Below are positions 1 to 8,938 of a DNA stretch of 64,000 bases, piece by piece; the first letter of the stretch is position 1, and every line of letters begins with the position of its first letter. The DNA is taken from positions 1 through 64,000 of the forward strand of contig JAUWQL010000004.1 of assembly GCA_030611105.1 (NCBI GenBank), read 5' to 3'. A program made the position numbers and the translations under genes. The stretch comes from Bacteroidales bacterium (GTDB taxonomy: Bacteria > Bacteroidota > Bacteroidia > Bacteroidales > UBA12077). The notes beneath the pieces were generated by a model. The model made no database searches. It was not told the origin of the DNA and saw only the letters and a list, made by a program, of their open reading frames with translations.

Positions 1-2
1 AA

Positions 3-131
3 AGAAAAACACCTGTTAAATTTGAAAATTTTTATATTTGTAACGAACAACAAACTTCGGGTTCTAATATCGCTCAAGAATTGAATATAAATAAAGTTAA
101 TAAGAAAGTAAAAGTGGTCAACCTTATTTAG
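3..131 (+). CDS. C-terminal 42 residues of an unidentified protein (5' end outside window)
   Basis: The third forward frame is open from the first bases to a TAG at 129-131 and encodes 42 residues ending in KVKVVNLI. Base composition and Lys/Asn-rich content match neighbouring genes. It is probably the end of a gene that starts before the window. The fragment is too short for me to assign a family, and I see no known motif. Confidence 0.5.
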   Translation, partial: RKTPVKFENFYICNEQQTSGSNIAQELNINKVNKKVKVVNLI

Positions 132-144
132 GCATTGACAAACT

Positions 145-186
145 TTAACTCAGAACTCAAAACTCAAAACTCAGAACTCAAAACTA
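145..186. repeat. AACTC-type intergenic repeat
   Basis: The stretch repeats the words AACTCAGAACTC and AAAACTCAAAACTC several times between a stop codon and the next ATG. The same vocabulary recurs at 14129-14150, 37437-37460, 38975-39003 and 43575-43620. It is non-coding filler. An upstream TTG would allow it to be read into the next gene, but the resulting peptide is plainly repeat-derived. Confidence 0.6.
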
Positions 187-188
187 TT

Positions 189-617
189 ATGAATAAATAC
201 ACAAGCAAGATTGGTAATATTAATAAATCGGATGAACTGATTTATAATTTTCTTACAGATTTCAATAACTTAAAATCAGTGATACCTTCTGATAAAGTAA
301 AAGATTTTGAAGCTACTGAAGACACTTGCAGGTTTAATATTGAGGGAGTTGGACAGGCCGGATTAAAAATTATAGAAAAAGAACCACATAAACTAATTAA
401 GATTACAAGTGATGGAAAATCACCTTTTAGTTTTTTCTTCTGGGTTCAATTAAAACCGATTGAAAATTCCGAAAATACAACAGCAATCAGGTTTACCATA
501 GATGCCAATTTAAATCCAATGATGAAAATGATGGTAGGCAAACATCTTCAAAAAGGAATTGATGCAATGGTCGATCAAGTTGTGGTTTTCTTTAACGAGA
601 AGGTAAAAGAAGAATAA
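189..617 (+). CDS. SRPBCC / START-like domain protein
   Basis: A 142-residue protein with the size and pattern of Bet v1/START-like lipid- or ligand-binding folds: an N-terminal strand (YTSKIGNI), a helix (SDELIYNFLTDFNNLKSVIP), a run of strands, and a long C-terminal helix ending VVVFFNEKVKEE. The ATG at 189 is preferred over the upstream TTG at 135, because the 18 extra residues come from the AACTC repeat. In other Bacteroidota a similar protein sits near birA and rsfS. Ligand and role are unknown. The family call is moderately sure, any function is not. Confidence 0.7.
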   Translation: MNKYTSKIGNINKSDELIYNFLTDFNNLKSVIPSDKVKDFEATEDTCRFNIEGVGQAGLKIIEKEPHKLIKITSDGKSPFSFFFWVQLKPIENSENTTAIRFTIDANLNPMMKMMVGKHLQKGIDAMVDQVVVFFNEKVKEE

Positions 618-733
618 TCTTCTAAATTCCAAACTCCTATTATTCCAAGCATAAAAAAGGGATAAATTTTAAAGATAATTTTTATAAATCCACAATATAT
701 TAAATAACAGCTATTCTTTATTAAAAGATAATA

Positions 734-788
734 TGTGTTTTTACACAATTTATTGATGATATGCCAAATATGTTGTATATTTACACAA
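734..788 (+). promoter_or_regulatory. candidate HipB operators upstream of hipBA
   Basis: Two related sites lie just before hipB. One is a perfect palindrome TGTGTTTTTACACA at 734-747. The other is an imperfect one, TTGTATATTTACACAA, at 773-788. Both contain TTTACACAAT, with copies 40 bp apart, about four helical turns. Such spacing suits cooperative binding by a dimeric HipB and autoregulation. The assignment is inferred from position and symmetry only. Confidence 0.5.
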
Positions 789-801
789 TAAAATTTAAGA
801 T

Positions 802-1119
802 ATGATAAACTTTCATCCATGGTACAGCTTAACGGAACAGCAAATTCTTGAAGAATTAGGCAAAAGATTAAAATCTATCCGTTTAAACAATAATATGTCT
901 CAAAAAGAATTGGGTGATATTATTGGAAAAAGACCGGATGAGATAAGCAGGATAGAAAATGGTAAACCTATTACATTAATTAGCCTGCTTAGAATTTTAA
1001 GAGCTTTAAATAAACTGGAAAATCTGGAGCAAGCCATTAAGCCACCTGGAATAAGCCCCGTAGAAATGCTTAAACTGGAAGAAAAAAAACGTAAACGGGC
1101 TTCTAAAAGGAAAAAATGA
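802..1119 (+). CDS. hipB: HipB-like XRE antitoxin
   Basis: A 105-residue protein with a Cro/C1-type helix-turn-helix at about residues 20-70 (LGKRLKSIRLNNNMSQKELGDII, then DEISRIENG) and a basic C-terminal tail (EEKKRKRASKRKK). It overlaps hipA by 4 bp (ATGA), the usual arrangement for a co-translated antitoxin-toxin pair. HipB antitoxins neutralise HipA and repress their own operon; two palindromes upstream at 734-788 are candidate operators. The family call is firm. Whether the tail or the HTH contacts HipA cannot be seen. Confidence 0.88.
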   Translation: MINFHPWYSLTEQQILEELGKRLKSIRLNNNMSQKELGDIIGKRPDEISRIENGKPITLISLLRILRALNKLENLEQAIKPPGISPVEMLKLEEKKRKRASKRKK

Positions 1120-2402
1120 TAGCAAAAGTTAAAATATGGAATAACCTGGTTGGAATAGTCTATTGGGATAAGAATAGAAATATAGGAGTTTTTGAATATG
1201 ATAGTTCGTTTGTTGATAAAGAGCTTGAAGTATCCCCCTTTCTTATGCCTGTGAAAGAAGGCGTTATATATGATTTTCCTGCTCTTAACTTCGAAACCTT
1301 TAAAGGTTTGCCTCCTATGATAGCTGATTCTTTGCCCGACGATTTCGGAAACCATATTATGAACACATGGCTCTCACAGCAAGGTAAAACAATTGATGAT
1401 TTATTGCCCACAGAGCGGTTAGGGTATGTTGGGAAACGGGGTATGGGAGCTTTAGAATATGAGCCGATTTTGGATAAATCTGAGGAATATACCAGTGATA
1501 TTAACCTGGAAGAATTGGTTAATATTGCCAATAAAGTTCTTGCATCTAAAAATAGTGCTGAATTCCACTCCCTTGACTCGGAAGCTTTATCCAAAATATT
1601 AAGAATAGGAACTTCGGCAGGCGGGGCAAGGGCAAAAGTTATATTAGCTTTCGATGAAAAAAACAAAATTTATAAACCGGGCGATATTATCCATGATGAA
1701 AACCATAGTTATTGGTTATTAAAATTAGACGGGGTTTCTGATAAGCAATTAGGCGATCCAAAAGGATATGGAAAAATTGAATATGCATATTATAATATGG
1801 CCAAAAAATGTGGTATTGAAATGTCATTTTCTAAATTACTTCATGAACATAACAGGGCGCATTTTATTACAAAAAGATTTGACCGTACAGATGAGGGAGG
1901 GAAAGTCCATTTACAAACTTTATCCGGGTTAACAGGAATGGATTATAAACAAGCTAATATGTACTCGTACGAACAAGTGTTTACTGTCCTTCGACAGTTA
2001 CGTTTGCCCTATAAAAGCATTGAGCAACAATTCAGGCGCATGGTTTTTAATATTGTTGCCCGTAACCAGGACGACCATGTGAAAAACATCTCCTTTTTAA
2101 TGGATAAAACCGGAACATGGTCACTATCTCCCGCCTATGATCTTACATATAGCCATAATCCGGGTGGAACATGGACTAATAAACACCAATTATCTGTAAG
2201 CGGGAAAAGAGATGAATTTACTATTGATGATCTTCTTAAAGTTGGGAAAGAAAACAATATTAGAAACCGGAAATCTATTATATCAAATATTGTTGAAGTA
2301 GTAAGCAATTGGAAACAATTTGCCCAAAATGCCGAAATTAAACAAGCCAGAATAAAAGATATTGAATCAAATCATAGAATAATTACAAACAAAAACCAAT
2401 AA
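1116..2402 (+). CDS. hipA: HipA-family serine/threonine kinase toxin
   Basis: A 428-residue protein with HipA N-subdomain-1 features (LPDDFGNHIMNTWL, RLGYVGKRGMGALEYEP), the central glycine-rich segment (GTSAGGARAKV), and the kinase catalytic loop NQDDHVKN at about residues 317-324 followed by LSPAYDLTYS. HipA enzymes phosphorylate targets such as glutamyl-tRNA synthetase and induce persistence; the target here is unknown. Length is close to E. coli HipA (440). All catalytic signatures are present, so it is probably active and held in check by the preceding antitoxin. Confidence 0.92.
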   Translation: MIAKVKIWNNLVGIVYWDKNRNIGVFEYDSSFVDKELEVSPFLMPVKEGVIYDFPALNFETFKGLPPMIADSLPDDFGNHIMNTWLSQQGKTIDDLLPTERLGYVGKRGMGALEYEPILDKSEEYTSDINLEELVNIANKVLASKNSAEFHSLDSEALSKILRIGTSAGGARAKVILAFDEKNKIYKPGDIIHDENHSYWLLKLDGVSDKQLGDPKGYGKIEYAYYNMAKKCGIEMSFSKLLHEHNRAHFITKRFDRTDEGGKVHLQTLSGLTGMDYKQANMYSYEQVFTVLRQLRLPYKSIEQQFRRMVFNIVARNQDDHVKNISFLMDKTGTWSLSPAYDLTYSHNPGGTWTNKHQLSVSGKRDEFTIDDLLKVGKENNIRNRKSIISNIVEVVSNWKQFAQNAEIKQARIKDIESNHRIITNKNQ

Positions 2403-2423
2403 AGAAATGAGTTTAGTTTTTTT

Positions 2424-2447
2424 AACAGGCAGGTTAACCTGTCTGTT
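2424..2447. terminator. palindrome between convergent hipA and birA
   Basis: Two 12-base arms, AACAGGCAGGTT and AACCTGTCTGTT, pair with one G-T wobble and lie in the 52 bp between the convergent stops of hipA and birA. A T-run precedes it on the plus strand, with only TGTCATT after it, so it is not a textbook intrinsic terminator. A bidirectional transcription block is the likeliest role. It resembles the GC-rich palindromes elsewhere in the window but lacks their CGGCAG core. Confidence 0.45.
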
Positions 2448-2454
2448 TGTCATT

Positions 2455-3195
2455 CTAAATTACAAATTCAATTTCTTTAAAATCAAACTCCTTTTTCTCC
2501 TGGTCTTCAGTTAAAATTTGCAGATGCCCAAACTCATTAATCCCGGTTATTTTGGCTTTAAATATTTTATTATTACTTGAGTAGTTATAAAATTCATTAT
2601 ACCTGTAAAGGCATTTTATATATTCTTTATTAATTTCTTCAAATTTTCCGGCTTTAAGTTTATCATAAAAGAAACGGATATTACTCCTTATTTTAACAAT
2701 TTCCTGATCAATAGAATAAGTCTTTTTAGTAATTTGATTTAACGAAACAGGATTAGGAGCATCACTTAAAAATAGTGTCTGGTTAAGATTTAACCCAATG
2801 CCAATAATACTTTGATTTATATTCGATCCTTTAATAATATTTTCAATTAAGATTCCGGCAAGTTTTTTATTTTGGTAATATATATCATTTGGCCATTTAA
2901 TTTTAATGTAATTTGTTTTTGCCCGCATATAATTAACAATACCTAATGATACTACTTTTGATAAAAGAAAGTTTTTTTCAACTGGTAAAAAATCAGGATA
3001 TAATACAAGACTAAATAAAAGGTTCTTTCCTTTTTCACTTTCCCAGGTATTATTTTCCAGTCCTTTTCCCGAACTTTGAAATAAAGTAGAAATTATTGAT
3101 CCTTCGGGATATTTTGATTTTTTTAAAAGATCAGAAAAATAATTATTGGTCGAATCTACCGTATTGAGTTTAATTATTTTTTGCCAGCTTTCCAT
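2455..3195 (-). CDS. birA: biotin--[acetyl-CoA-carboxylase] ligase
   Basis: A 246-residue single-domain biotin protein ligase. Visible signatures are the N-terminal LNTVDSTNNYF, the biotinyl-AMP loop region (SSGKGLENNTWES) and the lysine motif KWPNDIYYQNKKLAGILIE. It attaches biotin to the carboxyl carrier protein of acyl-CoA carboxylases in the cytoplasm. The N-terminal winged helix of E. coli BirA is absent, so this is a class I ligase with no repressor function. It is divergent from rsfS across 258 bp. Adjacent placement to rsfS-ftsH is common in Bacteroidota. Confidence 0.92.
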   Translation of the reverse strand: MESWQKIIKLNTVDSTNNYFSDLLKKSKYPEGSIISTLFQSSGKGLENNTWESEKGKNLLFSLVLYPDFLPVEKNFLLSKVVSLGIVNYMRAKTNYIKIKWPNDIYYQNKKLAGILIENIIKGSNINQSIIGIGLNLNQTLFLSDAPNPVSLNQITKKTYSIDQEIVKIRSNIRFFYDKLKAGKFEEINKEYIKCLYRYNEFYNYSSNNKIFKAKITGINEFGHLQILTEDQEKKEFDFKEIEFVI

Positions 3196-3429
3196 TTCTA
3201 TTTTTTGGTAAAGTTATCTTGAAATATGACAAAAGTTAAAAAATCATGACAATTTCTTTAAAAATGGTTTAATAAATCCTAAAAAAATGACAATTTTACC
3301 GTCTAAACAAATCATTACTTATAACTGTTTAAAAGGAATGATTTTTGATTAGTGAAGACTTTCAGACATAAAATTTGGAAACAATAATCGGAAGATAAAC
3401 AGAGTTTTAAAAATAAATGGTAATTTTAT

Positions 3430-3437
3430 TACCTTTG
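3430..3437 (+). promoter_or_regulatory. Bacteroidota -7 element for the rsfS-ftsH operon
   Basis: TACCTTTG exactly matches the TAnnTTTG consensus and ends 16 bp before the rsfS ATG. I see no clear -33 TTTG at the usual distance, so only half the promoter is supported. Confidence 0.5.
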
Positions 3438-3453
3438 CCAAAAAATTGATTGA

Positions 3454-3852
3454 ATGGTTAAACAAAAAAATAAGCTTAAATTAAATACAAAAGAAATAGT
3501 TAGCGCAGCGATTGAAGGTATATTAAAGAAAAAGGGGAAGGATCCTATAAGTTTAAATTTAACAAAAATAGAAAATTCAGTTTGTAAATATTTTATAATT
3601 TGTCATGGTGATTCAAACACTCAGGTTGAAGCTTTGGCAGATTCAGTTATAGAAACAGTACGAGAAGAAACAGGCGAAAAAGTTTGGCATAAAGAAGGTC
3701 TGAACAATGCAACATGGGTATTGCTTGATTATAGCGATGTTGTAGTTCATATATTCCAAAAAGAATACAGAGACTTATATAACTTAGAAGAACTGTGGGC
3801 TGATGCAAAACTTACCCGGTATGATGACACCAAAAATAATGGAGAATTTTAA
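3454..3852 (+). CDS. rsfS: ribosome silencing factor RsfS
   Basis: A 132-residue RsfS/Iojap/DUF143 protein. Diagnostic parts are the central KYFIICHGDSNTQVEALADSV, the WHKEGLNNATWVLLDY segment and VVVHIFQKEYRDLYNLEELW. RsfS binds ribosomal protein uL14 on the large subunit and blocks subunit joining in starved cells. It starts 2 bp upstream of the ftsH start context (stop 3852, ATG 3855) and is the first gene of the rsfS-ftsH-cdsA-psd run. A basic N-terminus (KQKNKLKL) is slightly longer than in many homologues. Confidence 0.93.
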   Translation: MVKQKNKLKLNTKEIVSAAIEGILKKKGKDPISLNLTKIENSVCKYFIICHGDSNTQVEALADSVIETVREETGEKVWHKEGLNNATWVLLDYSDVVVHIFQKEYRDLYNLEELWADAKLTRYDDTKNNGEF

Positions 3853-3854
3853 TA

Positions 3855-5963
3855 ATGGTTGATAATAAACAAAATAGCAAAAAGCCAATTAATAGGCCAG
3901 GTTCAGATAAACCAAAACCAAAATTTAATGTTTACTGGATTTATGGATTAATAGCAGTAGTCTTTATTGGATTACAACTTTTAAGTTTTACGCCAAAACC
4001 AACTGAAATTTCAATGCAGGAGTTTGAGCGTAATATGCTTAAAAACGGAGACGTTGCAAAAATTGTAGTTGTTAATAAAGAAAGAGCGAATATTTATATT
4101 AAAAAAGATCGATTAACCGATGCAAGGTATAAGGACTTACTTGAAAATAAGTTTGCTCGTACTTCTGAAGATGGACCACATTTTTTCTTCACCATTGGTT
4201 CAATGGAATATTTTGAGCGATGGATAAGCGAAGCTCAGGAGGATTATTTAAGAGGGGAGTATATAGAAATTAGTTATAAATCGCAACCTAATTATATGCG
4301 TGATATTATTGGATGGTTACTTCCAATATTTATTATTTTGGCTATATGGCTTTTTATTTTTAGAAGAATGTCGAAAGGTGGCGGTGGCCCCGGTGGAGGT
4401 AATATATTTAGTGTTGGCAAATCAAAAGCTCAGCTTTTTGATAAAGAAAGCGATATAAAAGTCGACTTTAAGGATGTGGCTGGTTTAGAAGAGGCCAAAG
4501 TTGAAGTTCGCGAAATAGTTGATTTTTTAAAAACACCAAAAAAATACACAGATCTTGGAGCTAAGATTCCAAAAGGAGTTCTTCTGGTTGGCCCTCCTGG
4601 AACAGGTAAAACATTAATGGCAAAAGCTGTTGCCGGCGAAGCTAATGTTCCTTTCTTTTCAATGTCGGGTTCCGATTTTGTTGAAATGTTTGTTGGAGTT
4701 GGGGCTTCGCGTGTTCGCGATTTATTTAAGCAAGCAAAAGAAAAAGCTCCATGTATCATTTTTATTGATGAGATTGATGCTATTGGTCGGGCTCGTGGAA
4801 GAAATCCAAATTTTGGTGCTAACGATGAACGTGAAAATACTTTAAACCAGTTATTGACCGAAATGGATGGTTTTAGCAATAATGTTGGTGTAATAATTAT
4901 GGCTGCTACAAATCGTGCTGATATTCTTGATAAAGCTTTAATGAGAGCAGGCCGTTTCGACCGTCAAATACATCTTGAGTTACCGGATATTAACGAACGA
5001 AGAGATATTTTCAAGGTACATTTAAAACCAATTAAAATGGAAAAAAACCTTGATATTGATTTTCTGGCAAAACAAACACCGGGATTTTCGGGTGCTGATA
5101 TTGCTAATGTTTGTAACGAATCGGCATTAATAGCAGCCCGTAAGGAAAAGAAGACTGTTGAGCGCCAGGATTTTCTTGATGCAGTTGACAGGATAGTTGG
5201 TGGCATGGAGCGCAAAACCAAAATTATTACTAAAGAAGAAAAACGAACCATTGCATTTCACGAAGCAGGCCATGCCACTGTAAGTTGGCTGTTAGAGCAT
5301 GCTCATCCTCTGGTAAAAGTAACTATTATTCCTCGCGGACGTTCATTGGGTGCTGCCTGGTATTTACCCGAAGAAAGACAAATTACAACACGTGATCAGT
5401 TATTGGACGAAATGTGTGCTGCCCTTGGCGGAAGAGTTTCAGAAGAGTTGATGTTTGGGAAAATATCGACAGGAGCAATGAATGATCTGGAAAAAATAAC
5501 CAAGCAGGCTTATGCTATGATTGCGTATTTTGGAATGAGTGAAAAAGTGGGGCATGTGAGTTTTTACGATTCTTCCGGTCAAACTGATATGACATTTACA
5601 AAGCCTTATAGCGAAAAAACTGCTGAACTTATTGATAAAGAAGTTAAGAATTTGATTGAAGAAGCTTATAAGCGTTCTTTTGAAATCTTAAAAAAACACA
5701 AAGATGGCTTAACTAAACTTGCAGAAATCCTTTTAGAAAAAGAAGTTATTTTCGCCGAAGACCTTGAAAAGATTTTTGGTAAACGTCCATGGAAAACTCA
5801 ACATGAGAAGGAAGCCGAAGTAAGAAAGGAGCTTGAAGAGAAAAAGAAAAATAATAAATCTGCCCGCCAGTCTGCCTTGCCTCGCCGGCAGGCAGGCGAC
5901 AAGGCAGGTCCGTCAGGAAGAAAAACAAAAGCTAAAAACCCTGTAAGCAAAAAGGGTAAGTAG
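3855..5963 (+). CDS. ftsH: ATP-dependent zinc metalloprotease FtsH
   Basis: A 702-residue membrane AAA+ protease. Order: cytoplasmic N-tail, membrane segment about residues 28-46, FtsH extracytoplasmic domain, second membrane segment about 153-172, AAA domain with Walker A GPPGTGKT (about 246-253), Walker [12 protein letters not shown], and the zinc site HEAGH (about 469-473). It degrades misfolded membrane proteins and short-lived regulators. Odd: the C-terminal tail after KRPWKTQ carries a GC-rich palindrome at 5872-5907 that is translated ([16 protein letters not shown]), inserted between Lys-rich segments without breaking the frame. The catalytic region is intact. Confidence 0.96.
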   Translation: MVDNKQNSKKPINRPGSDKPKPKFNVYWIYGLIAVVFIGLQLLSFTPKPTEISMQEFERNMLKNGDVAKIVVVNKERANIYIKKDRLTDARYKDLLENKFARTSEDGPHFFFTIGSMEYFERWISEAQEDYLRGEYIEISYKSQPNYMRDIIGWLLPIFIILAIWLFIFRRMSKGGGGPGGGNIFSVGKSKAQLFDKESDIKVDFKDVAGLEEAKVEVREIVDFLKTPKKYTDLGAKIPKGVLLVGPPGTGKTLMAKAVAGEANVPFFSMSGSDFVEMFVGVGASRVRDLFKQAKEKAPCIIFIDEIDAIGRARGRNPNFGANDERENTLNQLLTEMDGFSNNVGVIIMAATNRADILDKALMRAGRFDRQIHLELPDINERRDIFKVHLKPIKMEKNLDIDFLAKQTPGFSGADIANVCNESALIAARKEKKTVERQDFLDAVDRIVGGMERKTKIITKEEKRTIAFHEAGHATVSWLLEHAHPLVKVTIIPRGRSLGAAWYLPEERQITTRDQLLDEMCAALGGRVSEELMFGKISTGAMNDLEKITKQAYAMIAYFGMSEKVGHVSFYDSSGQTDMTFTKPYSEKTAELIDKEVKNLIEEAYKRSFEILKKHKDGLTKLAEILLEKEVIFAEDLEKIFGKRPWKTQHEKEAEVRKELEEKKKNNKSARQSALPRRQAGDKAGPSGRKTKAKNPVSKKGK
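5872..5907 (-). repeat. GC-rich palindromic element inside ftsH (divergent copy)
   Basis: Outer arms CTGCCTTG (5872-5879) and CAAGGCAG (5900-5907) and inner arms TCGCC (5882-5886) and GGCGA (5895-5899) form a hairpin. Read on the minus strand it contains TCGCCTGCCTGCCGGC, matching the first half of the copies at 51276 and 52572. It adds about 16 residues to the FtsH tail and keeps the frame. Confidence 0.7.
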
Positions 5964-5986
5964 AATTTTGAATAAAATTTATAGAA

Positions 5987-6799
5987 TTGAGTAATTTAGT
6001 TCAACGCACCATAACCGGAATAATACTTTTAATAGTAGTAGTAGGTGCAATAACATTCGGGAAAATAAGCTTTTTTATATTATTCGAATTAATAATAATT
6101 GGTGCACTGTATGAGTTTTATACATTAGCCGAAAAGAAAAAGTTTAATCCTTTAAAAGTTTACGGAATAGTAATTGGCACAACAGTTTTTGCTGCCAATT
6201 ATTTTTTTGTAAATGATTTGATAAGTGCTCAGGTATTCTTAGCAATAATTCCGATAGTAATAAGTGTTTTTATAATTGAACTCTATCGTAAGTCAGAATA
6301 TGTTTTTTTAAATATTGGGTTTACTTTATTAGGTGTTTTGTATATCGCAATACCATTTTCTTTTGCAATTTACATTGTGTTTTCAGATGAAATAAATTAC
6401 AATTCACATCTATTACTTGGCTTTTTCTTTTTAACATGGGCCTTTGATACTTTAGCTTATGTTTTTGGAGTGTCATTTGGTAAACATCGTTTGTTCGAAA
6501 GAATTTCTCCTAAAAAATCATGGGAAGGTTTTATTGGTGGAACATTGTCCAGTTTAGGTGTAGCTTATGTAATATCAATTTTTTATACTGAATTGAGCTT
6601 TCTTCATTGGGCCGTATTATCAGTAATAATTTCAGTTTTTGGTACTTATGGCGATTTAGTCGAATCATCTTTCAAAAGAAATATTGATGAAAAAGATTCC
6701 GGAAATATCTTACCGGGACATGGAGGTGTTTTAGATAGATTTGATGCCGTGTTGTTCACCTTGCCGCTATTTTATGTATATTTGCAGCTCATACAGTAA
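5987..6799 (+). CDS. cdsA: phosphatidate cytidylyltransferase
   Basis: A 270-residue integral membrane enzyme with about seven hydrophobic segments and the C-terminal CdsA signature: KKSWEGFIGG, then GDLVESSFKRNIDEKDSGNILPGHGGVLDRFDA. It makes CDP-diacylglycerol from phosphatidate and CTP, the entry point to phospholipid head-group synthesis. The start is TTG at 5987, 23 bp after the ftsH stop; no nearby in-frame ATG gives the expected N-terminus. Together with psd just downstream and pssA at 16.7 kb it covers the phosphatidylethanolamine pathway. Confidence 0.93.
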   Translation: MSNLVQRTITGIILLIVVVGAITFGKISFFILFELIIIGALYEFYTLAEKKKFNPLKVYGIVIGTTVFAANYFFVNDLISAQVFLAIIPIVISVFIIELYRKSEYVFLNIGFTLLGVLYIAIPFSFAIYIVFSDEINYNSHLLLGFFFLTWAFDTLAYVFGVSFGKHRLFERISPKKSWEGFIGGTLSSLGVAYVISIFYTELSFLHWAVLSVIISVFGTYGDLVESSFKRNIDEKDSGNILPGHGGVLDRFDAVLFTLPLFYVYLQLIQ

Positions 6800-6817
6800 C
6801 CCTTAATATTTTTTAAA

Positions 6818-7471
6818 ATGACTATACATAAAGAAGGACGGCCAATAGTTGCTCTGGTTTTTATTGTGTTAGTGGCTAGTAATCTACTAGTGTATTTTTT
6901 ATCAAGTTATCTAATGTTAACATGGGCGATAGGTGTAGTATCCTTTTTATTTTTTTTATTTATTGTTCGTTTTTTCCGTAAGCCAAACAGACCATTAATT
7001 ACAGATGACAATACTATTTATGCTCCTGCCGATGGTACTGTTATGGTGATAGAAGAAACCACTGAAGATGAGTATTTTAAAGATAAACGAATACAAGTAT
7101 CAATATTTATGTCGGTTTGGAATATTCACATAAACTGGTTTCCTGTAGCAGGAATTATAAAATACTTCAAATATCACCCTGGCAAGTTTTTAGTTGCCCG
7201 CTTACCAAAATCTTCAGCAGAAAATGAGTGTACTACAGTTGTGTTAGAAGATAAAAACAAAAGACAAATTCTTGTAAGACAGATTGCCGGAATTCTTGCC
7301 CGACGAATTATTTCTTATGCCAAAGAAGGAATCGAAGTAAAACAAAATTCAGAATTAGGGTTTATCCGTTTCGGATCGCGTGTTGATGTTTTCTTACCGC
7401 TTGATGCAAAAATTAATGTTCAGTTAGGTCAAAAAACCAAAGGAACCCAAACAGTTGTTGCTACATTTTAA
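6818..7471 (+). CDS. psd: phosphatidylserine decarboxylase (short, archaeal-type)
   Basis: A 217-residue pyruvoyl-dependent decarboxylase converting phosphatidylserine to phosphatidylethanolamine. Two hydrophobic segments sit at the N-terminus (about 8-50), followed by YAPADGTVMVIEE, IFMSVWNIHINWFPVAG and the self-cleavage site FGSRVDVFLP. Ser187 would become the pyruvoyl group. Length and the GS cleavage motif match the short archaeal-type class, not the LGST E. coli class. It lies 18 bp after cdsA, in the same operon, and its last 4 bp overlap the convergent gene at 7468. Confidence 0.92.
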   Translation: MTIHKEGRPIVALVFIVLVASNLLVYFLSSYLMLTWAIGVVSFLFFLFIVRFFRKPNRPLITDDNTIYAPADGTVMVIEETTEDEYFKDKRIQVSIFMSVWNIHINWFPVAGIIKYFKYHPGKFLVARLPKSSAENECTTVVLEDKNKRQILVRQIAGILARRIISYAKEGIEVKQNSELGFIRFGSRVDVFLPLDAKINVQLGQKTKGTQTVVATF

Positions 7472-7962
7472 TCAAAATAATTATCAATATTAATACGGTA
7501 GAGTTTTTCCTTATCGAAAATGAAAGTGTATTTTGTTCCTTCGCCTATCATTTGCAGGCTGTCTGACTTAAATTTTAGATTATCTGAGAATCTACTTGTG
7601 AATTCATCTTTAGTTATTCCTACCCGAATACCATTCTTTAATACTATTTGTTTGTTTACAACTTTTCCGGCAAGTAAAAATTCTTGTCCCAGGTGAGTTT
7701 TATAAAAGAAAATTTCCGAATTTTTATAAGTAAACTGATAGATGGTATCTGTTTTTTCAGGATAGTGCTTGTTTTTTCGTAATAATTTTTGCGTATTAAA
7801 TTTAGGTCTGGAAAGATTGGAGAAATTCTCTATGCTTTCTTTAAAACCAAAAGGATTTTCCAAAAACTCTTTTTGACTTATAGATTTATATTCAATAGTT
7901 GACTTTTGAGAAGAGCATCCAAACAGGCTAATAATTAAAATAATTGTAAAATATTTTTTCAT
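7468..7962 (-). CDS. uncharacterised lipoprotein
   Basis: A 164-residue protein with a lipoprotein signal (MKKYFTIILIISLFGCSS, Cys at 16). The rest is strand-rich, with GIRVGITKDEFTSRFSD followed by YTFIFDKEKLYRINID, a layout seen in small Bacteroidota outer-membrane-anchored proteins. I do not recognise a named family. It is convergent with psd (4-bp overlap) and 26 bp from the EamA gene start side. Confidence 0.75.
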   Translation of the reverse strand: MKKYFTIILIISLFGCSSQKSTIEYKSISQKEFLENPFGFKESIENFSNLSRPKFNTQKLLRKNKHYPEKTDTIYQFTYKNSEIFFYKTHLGQEFLLAGKVVNKQIVLKNGIRVGITKDEFTSRFSDNLKFKSDSLQMIGEGTKYTFIFDKEKLYRINIDNYFD

Positions 7963-7987
7963 ATTTAGCTAAAATACGAAGAAATAT

Positions 7988-8938
7988 CTATATAAAGAAC
8001 AATGCAACACCGCCCACTGCTATAATTGATCCTATTACTTCTTTCAAAGTAATTTTTTCTTTAAAAAAGACAAGGGCCGGAGGTATAATTAGAACTGGAA
8101 CAATAGCCATTATGGTTGATGCAACTCCTGTTGTAATGTGTTTTACCGAAAGCAACGAAAAAGATACTCCAAGGAATGGTCCAAAAAAAGCACCTATGCT
8201 CAGTCGCGTCATTGCATCCCGATTCTTCATGGCTTCAATAACTTTTTTCCATCGTTTCATAAAAACAAATATTATTGCAAAACCAACGAATCCGGTAATT
8301 ACTCTAATTTGTGTTGCTGCAAAAGGATCAAAATCCTGCATTCCGTATTTACTCAAAACTAATCCCGCTCCTTGTCCGACAGCACCCCCAAAAGCAAGTA
8401 GAATACCTAAAACCGGATATGAAAGTTTAATTTTATTTCTCTTTCCACCTGCCCTGTCTGCCGAATAGGCAGGATTCTTTTCTTCATTTTGAGTTTTAGA
8501 TTTTCTATCCAGGACCACAATCATAATTCCCATAATGGTTAAAAACATTCCCAGTAAATTTTGAGGTGTTAGGGTTTCTCCCATTAAAAGCCATCCAAAA
8601 AAGGCTGTAATTGGAGGTGTAAGTGACATGATTAACATGGAAATGCGAGATCCAATTACAACGTACGCTTCAAATAATAAAAGATCTCCAATTACAAATC
8701 CTACAAAACCGGATAGTGACAACCATATCCAATTATGAGCCGAAGCATCAAATGGTATAAATGAGCCACGGGTTACCTGACTGTAAATGCCAATAAAAAT
8801 GAAAGCTATAAACAATCTTAAAAGGTTTGTCGATAATGATCCTACCTTTTTCCCTGCCGATTCAAAAGCTATGGCTGTTATTGTCCAGAATACGGCTGTT
8901 AGTAAAGCAGCGTACTCCCCTAAATGTGATTGAAACAT
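7988..8938 (-). CDS. EamA/DMT-family transporter
   Basis: A 316-residue protein with ten predicted membrane segments in two EamA repeats (about residues 5-145 and 172-314), typical of drug/metabolite transporters of the inner membrane. The substrate is not predictable from sequence. Odd: the linker between repeats carries a translated GC-rich palindrome at 8448-8473 that contributes PAYSADRAGG after a Lys/Gln/Glu-rich segment. A cytoplasmic linker would tolerate such an insertion. It is divergent from the AI-2E gene at 9066. Confidence 0.88.
   Translation of the reverse strand: MFQSHLGEYAALLTAVFWTITAIAFESAGKKVGSLSTNLLRLFIAFIFIGIYSQVTRGSFIPFDASAHNWIWLSLSGFVGFVIGDLLLFEAYVVIGSRISMLIMSLTPPITAFFGWLLMGETLTPQNLLGMFLTIMGIMIVVLDRKSKTQNEEKNPAYSADRAGGKRNKIKLSYPVLGILLAFGGAVGQGAGLVLSKYGMQDFDPFAATQIRVITGFVGFAIIFVFMKRWKKVIEAMKNRDAMTRLSIGAFFGPFLGVSFSLLSVKHITTGVASTIMAIVPVLIIPPALVFFKEKITLKEVIGSIIAVGGVALFFI
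8448..8473 (-). repeat. GC-rich palindromic element inside the EamA gene
   Basis: CCTGCC at 8448-8453 pairs with GGCAGG at 8468-8473; an inner hairpin CTGCC-GAATA-GGCAG occupies 8458-8472. On the minus strand it reads CCTATTCGGCAGACAGGGCA, matching the family core. It is read in the frame P-A-Y-S-A-D-R, the same frame as the copy at 55923 (P-A-C-P-A-G-R). Confidence 0.8.

Noticed and set aside
135-188. Upstream TTG start for the SRPBCC gene
   Set aside because: The added residues (NSELKTQNSELK) are translation of the AACTC repeat; ATG 189 gives the family N-terminus.
2424-2447. Counting the hipA/birA palindrome as a seventh GC-rich element
   Set aside because: It has CAGG/CCTG arms but no CGGCAG core and no GGCA loop, so a plain terminator-like palindrome is the safer call.
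8112-8468. Plus-strand ORFs opposite the EamA gene
   Set aside because: They lie antisense to a well-supported transporter gene and show no family features.
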